Positions 13,631-17,346 of a stretch of 17,346 bases of DNA are shown here, one piece after another. Below the pieces are notes generated by a model. The model did not search any database and was not told the origin of the DNA. It was given only the letters and a program-made list of their open reading frames with translations. This DNA is from Bacillota bacterium (GTDB lineage: Bacteria; Bacillota; Clostridia; Christensenellales; UMGS416). Location of the stretch: NCBI GenBank assembly GCA_023410875.1, contig JAEYPH010000033.1:1-17346 (forward strand), written 5' to 3'. Both the position numbers and the translations under genes were made by a program. The stretch's first letter is position 1. The number at the start of each line of letters is the position of its first letter.

Positions 13631-14980
13631 TCACACGCAGCCCTGGGCCAGCATCGCCCTAGCCACCTTCAGGAAGCCAGCGATGTTGGCGCCCACGACG
13701 TAGTTGCCAGGATGGCCGTATTCACGGGCGGCTTCGTCGGCGGCCTGGAAGATGTCCTTCATGATGCCGTGCAACTTGGCGTCCACCTCGTCGAAGGTCC
13801 ATCTGACCCGCTGGCTGTTCTGGGCCATCTCCAGGGCGCTGGTGGCCACGCCGCCGGCGTTGGCGGCCTTGCCCGGCGCAAAGAGCACGCCGGCTGCCTG
13901 CAGCAGGGCAGTGGCTTCCAGCGTCGTGGGCATGTTGGCGCCCTCGCCCACGGCCAGGCAGCCGTTCTGGATCAGCGCGCGGGCGCCGTCGGCGCCCAGC
14001 TCGTTCTGGGTGGCGCAGGGCAGCGCCACGTCGCAGGGCACCGTCCAGATGCCCACGCAGCCTTCGTGATAGGTGGCGCCGGGGCGCAGCTGCACATAGT
14101 CGCGGATGCGGCGGCGCTCCACCTCCTTAAGTTGGCGGACGACGGCAAGGTCCACACCCTCGGGGTCGTGGATGTAGCCGTTGGAATCGCTCATGGCCAC
14201 GACCTTGGCGCCCAGCGCCGTGGCTTTCTGGTGGGCGTAGATGGCCACGTTGCCGGAGCCGGAAATGACGACGGTACGGCCCTCGAAGCCGCCGCGGCCG
14301 TTGGCGCGCAGCATCTCCTGCATGAGATACACCAAGCCGTAGCCTGTGGCCTCGGTGCGACCCAGGCTGCCGCCATAGGTCAGGCCCTTGCCGGTCAGCA
14401 CGCCGCTATACAGCCCGGTGATGCGCTTGTACTGCCCATAGAGAAAGCCGATCTCACGGCCCCCTACGCCGATGTCGCCGGCGGGCACGTCGGTGTCGGC
14501 GCCGATGTGGCGGTAGAGCTCGGTCATGAAGCTCTGGCAGAAGGCCATGACCTCGTTGTCGCTCTTGCCCTTGGGGTCGAAGTCGCTGCCGCCCTTGCCG
14601 CCGCCGATGCTCTGCCCGGTCAGCGAGTTCTTGAACGTCTGCTCAAAACCCAGGAACTTGATGATGCTCAAATTGACCGACGGGTGCAGGCGCAGGCCAC
14701 CTTTGTAGGGGCCGATGGCGCTGGAATACTGCACGCGGTAACCCCGGTTTACGCGGATGTGCCCGGCGTCGTCCACCCAGGGCACGCGGAACATGACGAC
14801 GCGCTCCGGCTCGCACAGGCGCTCCAGAAGGCTGGCCCGCTCAAACTCGGGGTGGCGCTCCAGCACCGGCGTCAGCGCCTCCAGCACTTCGGTGGCGGCT
14901 TGCAGGAATTCGGGCTCGGCGGCGTTCTTCGCGCGCAGCGCGTTCAGGGTTTCGGAAACGTAGACGGCGGCGGTGGACAT
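13631..14980 (-). CDS. gdhA: NADP-type glutamate dehydrogenase (hexameric)
   Basis: Cytoplasmic enzyme that aminates 2-oxoglutarate to glutamate with NAD(P)H, a main ammonium assimilation route. The length of 449 aa is normal for the small hexameric class. Substrate-site lysines are visible as K93 in GPYKGGLRLHP and the catalytic K129 in GGGKGGSDFDPKGK, with Asp169 in PAGDIGVGGREIGF. The nucleotide-binding fold has VVISGSGNVA (237-246), followed by SDS at 264-266 at the end of the second beta strand. This set is typical of NADP-preferring enzymes, though cofactor choice is not proved by sequence. AGGAG lies about 7 nt before the ATG. The gene stands alone, with its own promoter and a shared convergent terminator. 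The very long open frame on the opposite strand is a coding shadow. Confidence 0.97.
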   Translation of the reverse strand: MSTAAVYVSETLNALRAKNAAEPEFLQAATEVLEALTPVLERHPEFERASLLERLCEPERVVMFRVPWVDDAGHIRVNRGYRVQYSSAIGPYKGGLRLHPSVNLSIIKFLGFEQTFKNSLTGQSIGGGKGGSDFDPKGKSDNEVMAFCQSFMTELYRHIGADTDVPAGDIGVGGREIGFLYGQYKRITGLYSGVLTGKGLTYGGSLGRTEATGYGLVYLMQEMLRANGRGGFEGRTVVISGSGNVAIYAHQKATALGAKVVAMSDSNGYIHDPEGVDLAVVRQLKEVERRRIRDYVQLRPGATYHEGCVGIWTVPCDVALPCATQNELGADGARALIQNGCLAVGEGANMPTTLEATALLQAAGVLFAPGKAANAGGVATSALEMAQNSQRVRWTFDEVDAKLHGIMKDIFQAADEAAREYGHPGNYVVGANIAGFLKVARAMLAQGCV

Positions 14981-15030
14981 AGCGTCACTCCTAATTTAAC
15001 GGCATGAGCCGGTTTTGACGAGCTTCCCAT

Positions 15031-15058
15031 AGTGTACCACGTAAAATGCAGGATTCAA
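15031..15058 (-). promoter_or_regulatory. promoter of gdhA
   Basis: Read on the minus strand: -35 TTGAAT (15058 to 15053), a 16-nt spacer and -10 TACACT (15036 to 15031) preceded by TGG, an extended -10. It leaves a leader of roughly 45 nt before the ATG at 14980. The adjacent 15059-15130 is AT-rich, with a 7-bp inverted repeat aaaattg/caatttt near 15064-15086, and separates the divergent gdhA and MATE promoters; no nitrogen regulator site is recognised. Confidence 0.5.
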
Positions 15059-15155
15059 TACGGAAAATTGCTAAAATTACAATTTTAAGACAAATAAATG
15101 CCTGAATATGAAATTTACATGAATCCAAATATCATGATCGGCCGCTGGCGCGCCG

Positions 15156-15164
15156 TGTTATAAT
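15156..15164 (+). promoter_or_regulatory. extended -10 promoter of the MATE-DUF2161 operon
   Basis: TGT followed by a perfect TATAAT (15159-15164) forms an extended -10, 24 nt before the ATG of the transporter. The expected -35 region is poor, which extended -10 promoters tolerate. The leader would be very short, under 20 nt, and the ribosome binding site in it is weak. Confidence 0.55.
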
Positions 15165-15188
15165 GGGAAGAAAAACGGCGGACGGTGT

Positions 15189-16535
15189 ATGGTAAGGGAC
15201 AATGCGTTTTACAGGACACTGGCGAAGATTGCGCTGCCCGTGGCCTTTCAGAGCGTTATCGCTCTGTCGGTCAACATGATGGACAACATCATGGTGGGCA
15301 GCCTCGGCGAGATCAAGCTCTCCGGCGTGGCGCTGGCCAATCAGGTCACGATCTTTTTGACGTTCTTCATCCGCGGGGCTTCCGGCGGGGCGTCGGTGCT
15401 CATCAGCCAGTACTGGGGCAAACGCGACATGGCCCGCATCAAGAGCGTGTTTGGCATCGTGTTCCAGCTGTGCCTGCTGGTCACCGGAATCGCCGTGACG
15501 GTCATTCACACGTTTCCCGGTGCGGTCATGGGCCTTTTTACCGATGACGGACGCATCATCGCCGAGGGCACGGAGTTCATCCGCATCGTGTGCTTTTCCT
15601 ATCTGCTCTATTGCATCACCGACACGATGGTGGGCATGCTGCGCTGTGTCGAGGTCGTCAAGGTGTCGCTGTACATCGCCCTTATCACGCTTGCGGTCAA
15701 CACGTCCCTAGACTGGATATTGATCTTTGGCAAGTTTGGCTTTCCGGCCATGGGTGTGCGGGGCGCGGCCACGGCAACCGTCATAGCCCGCGCCTGCGAG
15801 CTTGTGTTCATCCTGTGCTATGTGTTCCTCGTGGACAAGCGCCTGAGGCTGCGCATCCGCGACCTATTCGTCGTGGAACGTCAGCTGTACTTCGATTTCT
15901 TCCGCTACGGCATGCCCATCCTGTTTGGCGATCTGCAGTGGGGCCTCGTTGGCACGTTCAAGGCCACGATCATCGGTCGGCTGGGGCCGGTCATGGTGGC
16001 GGCCAACAGCATGACCGAGGTTGTGCTGTCGTTGGGCGCGGTGTTCACCGGAGGCCTGGCCAACGCCGCAACCGTCGTCATCGGCAAGACCGTAGGCGTG
16101 GGCGATTATAAGAAGGCCCGGGAGTATTCCAACACGATACAGATCATCTTCTTTGGCGTGGGGCTGCTCATGATGGGCTTGGTGTTCGCGCTGCGCTGGG
16201 CGCCGCTGTCGCTGTATCGGGTGAGCGGCGAGACCCACGCGCTGGCCATGACGCTGCTGGCCATCGGCGCGGTGACGATGGTGGGCACGACCTATCACGC
16301 CGCGTGCTTTACTGGCATCAACCGCGGCGCTGGCGACGGCAAGTTCGTCTTCAAGGTGGACATGATCTGCGGTTGGCTGATCGTGCTGCCCAGCATGTTC
16401 CTGGCGGCCTTCGTGTTCCACTGGCCGCTGCCCATCGTGTTTCTGTGCTCGCGCATCGACCAGTGTTTCAAGTGGCTGATCGCTCTGCTGCGGCTGCGGG
16501 GCGACAAGTGGATTCGCAATGTGACGAGGGCATGA
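15189..16535 (+). CDS. MATE-family efflux transporter
   Basis: Integral membrane antiporter of 448 aa, the usual size for the multidrug and toxic compound extrusion family, which exports cationic or other small molecules using Na+ or H+ gradients. Many hydrophobic segments compatible with 12 helices are seen. The N-terminal half begins ALPVAFQSVIALSVNMMDNI and contains the family stretch GGASVLISQYWGKRD. The second half repeats the pattern, with GGLANAATVVIGKTVG near residue 285. The substrate cannot be predicted. The ribosome binding site is weak (GGACGG about 4 nt from the ATG). Its TGA overlaps the ATG of the next gene as ATGA, so the two are probably translationally coupled. A resistance role is possible but not shown by sequence. 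Confidence 0.93.
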   Translation: MVRDNAFYRTLAKIALPVAFQSVIALSVNMMDNIMVGSLGEIKLSGVALANQVTIFLTFFIRGASGGASVLISQYWGKRDMARIKSVFGIVFQLCLLVTGIAVTVIHTFPGAVMGLFTDDGRIIAEGTEFIRIVCFSYLLYCITDTMVGMLRCVEVVKVSLYIALITLAVNTSLDWILIFGKFGFPAMGVRGAATATVIARACELVFILCYVFLVDKRLRLRIRDLFVVERQLYFDFFRYGMPILFGDLQWGLVGTFKATIIGRLGPVMVAANSMTEVVLSLGAVFTGGLANAATVVIGKTVGVGDYKKAREYSNTIQIIFFGVGLLMMGLVFALRWAPLSLYRVSGETHALAMTLLAIGAVTMVGTTYHAACFTGINRGAGDGKFVFKVDMICGWLIVLPSMFLAAFVFHWPLPIVFLCSRIDQCFKWLIALLRLRGDKWIRNVTRA

Positions 16536-17296
16536 TGGCAAAAGTAGCTCCAAAGCGAAAACTGAAAGGTGGCTTCGCGCAGGAAAGCGATCTCTACCCT
16601 CCGATTAAGGCCTATTTCCAGGCCCAGGGCTGGGACATGAAGGCCGAGGTGGCCCATTGCGATGCCGTGGCCATGAAGGACGACGCGCTGCTGGCCGTGG
16701 AGCTCAAGCTGACGTTGAATCTGGACGTAGTGCTGCAGGGCGTGGCCCGCCAGCGGGTAGCGGATCTCGTGTATCTGGCGGTGCCGGCCAAGGGCCGCGC
16801 CATGGCCTCGCCGCGATGGGGGGACATCCTCTCCATGCTGCAGAGGCTCAACATAGGTCTGCTGGTCGTATCCTGCGGCCGAGCCGGGGCCGATGTGCAG
16901 GAGCTGCTGACACCGCAAGCCGGCCAGAAGGACCGGCAGCGCGCCACCCGGTTGCGCAAGACCACGCTGCGGGAGTTCCAGGGTCGCCGCGGAGACCCCA
17001 ACACCGGCGGCAGCAACCGCATGAAGCTGATGACCGCCTATCGCCAGGAGGCGCTGCGGCTGGCGGCGCTGCTGGAGGAGCTTGGCCCCTCCACGGCCAA
17101 GGCGCTTAAGCCCGAGGGCGAGACCTCCAGGCGCACCTATGTCATTCTAAAGTTGAATCATTATGGTTGGTTTGAGTTTCAGGGCGGCGGTGTGTTCGGG
17201 CTGACCGAAGCCGGCCGCGAAGGCCTGCGCCGCTATGCCGGCGCGCTGCCGCAGCCGCCGGAGGATGAGGCTTTCGGCGGGACCATAGAGGATTGA
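16532..17296 (+). CDS. DUF2161-type putative PD-(D/E)XK phosphodiesterase
   Basis: A 254-aa protein resembling the DUF2161 family, predicted to have a PD-(D/E)XK nuclease-like fold. The N-terminal half shows ESDLYPPIKAYFQAQGW (E19), CDAVA (D44) and AVELKL (E57-x-K59), the expected order of active-site residues, then LQGVARQRVADLVYLAVP. The C-terminal part, from about 165, with LAALLEELGPSTAKAL, YGWFEFQG and FGLTEAGREGLRRY, looks like a winged-helix domain. It has no signal peptide. The frame runs open far upstream inside the MATE gene, but ATG 16532 (or 16535) is where family similarity begins. GAGGG immediately precedes the start and fits 16535 slightly better. Coupled to the exporter by a 4-nt overlap. 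The biochemical substrate is unknown, and this may be a nucleic-acid or nucleotide phosphodiesterase. Confidence 0.8.
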   Translation: MMAKVAPKRKLKGGFAQESDLYPPIKAYFQAQGWDMKAEVAHCDAVAMKDDALLAVELKLTLNLDVVLQGVARQRVADLVYLAVPAKGRAMASPRWGDILSMLQRLNIGLLVVSCGRAGADVQELLTPQAGQKDRQRATRLRKTTLREFQGRRGDPNTGGSNRMKLMTAYRQEALRLAALLEELGPSTAKALKPEGETSRRTYVILKLNHYGWFEFQGGGVFGLTEAGREGLRRYAGALPQPPEDEAFGGTIED

Positions 17297-17346
17297 TACC
17301 AACTGTGGCCCACGTCGCCCGATGATTGGCTGGGGCGCGGTTGCCG

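Noticed and set aside
13607..15007. A 466-codon plus-strand ORF covering the whole gdhA gene
   Set aside because: It is antisense to a clear glutamate dehydrogenase, has low-complexity His/Ala/Gly/Val-rich composition and no domain likeness. GC-rich codon usage leaves the opposite frame free of stops.
16304..16531. Upstream extension of the DUF2161 gene inside the MATE gene
   Set aside because: The frame is open, but family similarity begins at MMAKVAPKRK, and a coupled ATGA start with nearby GAGGG explains initiation there.

Overview
The window is a GC-rich bacterial chromosome segment of ordinary housekeeping and accessory genes. Three things mark it: a decaying tandem family of lipoproteins, several structured intergenic repeats, and an in-frame repeat insertion in a methyltransferase gene. 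The gene content (a MecA-type penicillin-binding protein with a lipoprotein signal, Clostridia-style MATE exporter, hexameric NADP-type glutamate dehydrogenase, strong GGAGG-type ribosome binding sites, extended -10 promoters) fits a high-GC member of the Clostridia (Bacillota), probably an uncultured or gut lineage. That placement is an inference, since no rRNA or ribosomal marker is present.

Layout. 1-275: no gene; a bidirectional terminator, a fragment of a repeat end and a C/G-rich hairpin. 276-1871 (-): GH20 beta-N-acetylhexosaminidase. 1872-2136: intergenic, dominated by a palindromic repeat. 2137-4398 (-): lipid-anchored class B penicillin-binding protein, apparently transcribed from a start at or next to its ATG. 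4557-8431 (+): a polyphosphate pair, Ppx/GppA-like protein then polyphosphate kinase, separated by a structured element of about 230 bp with terminal inverted repeats. 8436-10046 (-): two methyltransferase-fold genes (RsmC-like, then Rsm22-like) in one operon, meeting ppk tail to tail with 4 nt between. 10220-13572 (+): three consecutive solute-binding-like lipoprotein genes; the first is broken by an amber codon, the second is intact, the third is only a signal peptide stub. 13631-14980 (-): glutamate dehydrogenase, sharing a convergent terminator with the lipoprotein array. 15189-17296 (+): a MATE exporter translationally coupled by an ATGA overlap to a DUF2161-type PD-(D/E)XK protein. 17297-17346: nothing visible.

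How the genes relate. Ppk makes polyphosphate, and the neighbouring Ppx/GppA protein would be expected to degrade or sense it, though its N-terminal catalytic motifs are atypical. The hexosaminidase and the PBP both concern amino-sugar polymers (peptidoglycan or chitin-like material) and lie in the same orientation. The two methyltransferase-fold genes suggest small-subunit rRNA modification or ribosome assembly. The lipoproteins look like periplasmic-binding-type proteins without any transporter partner in view. I see no CRISPR array, tRNA, rRNA, transposase or phage gene. The least expected signals are the graded decay of the lipoprotein array, the structured element inside the ppx-ppk unit, and the 42-nt hairpin-containing insertion inside the RsmC-like gene.
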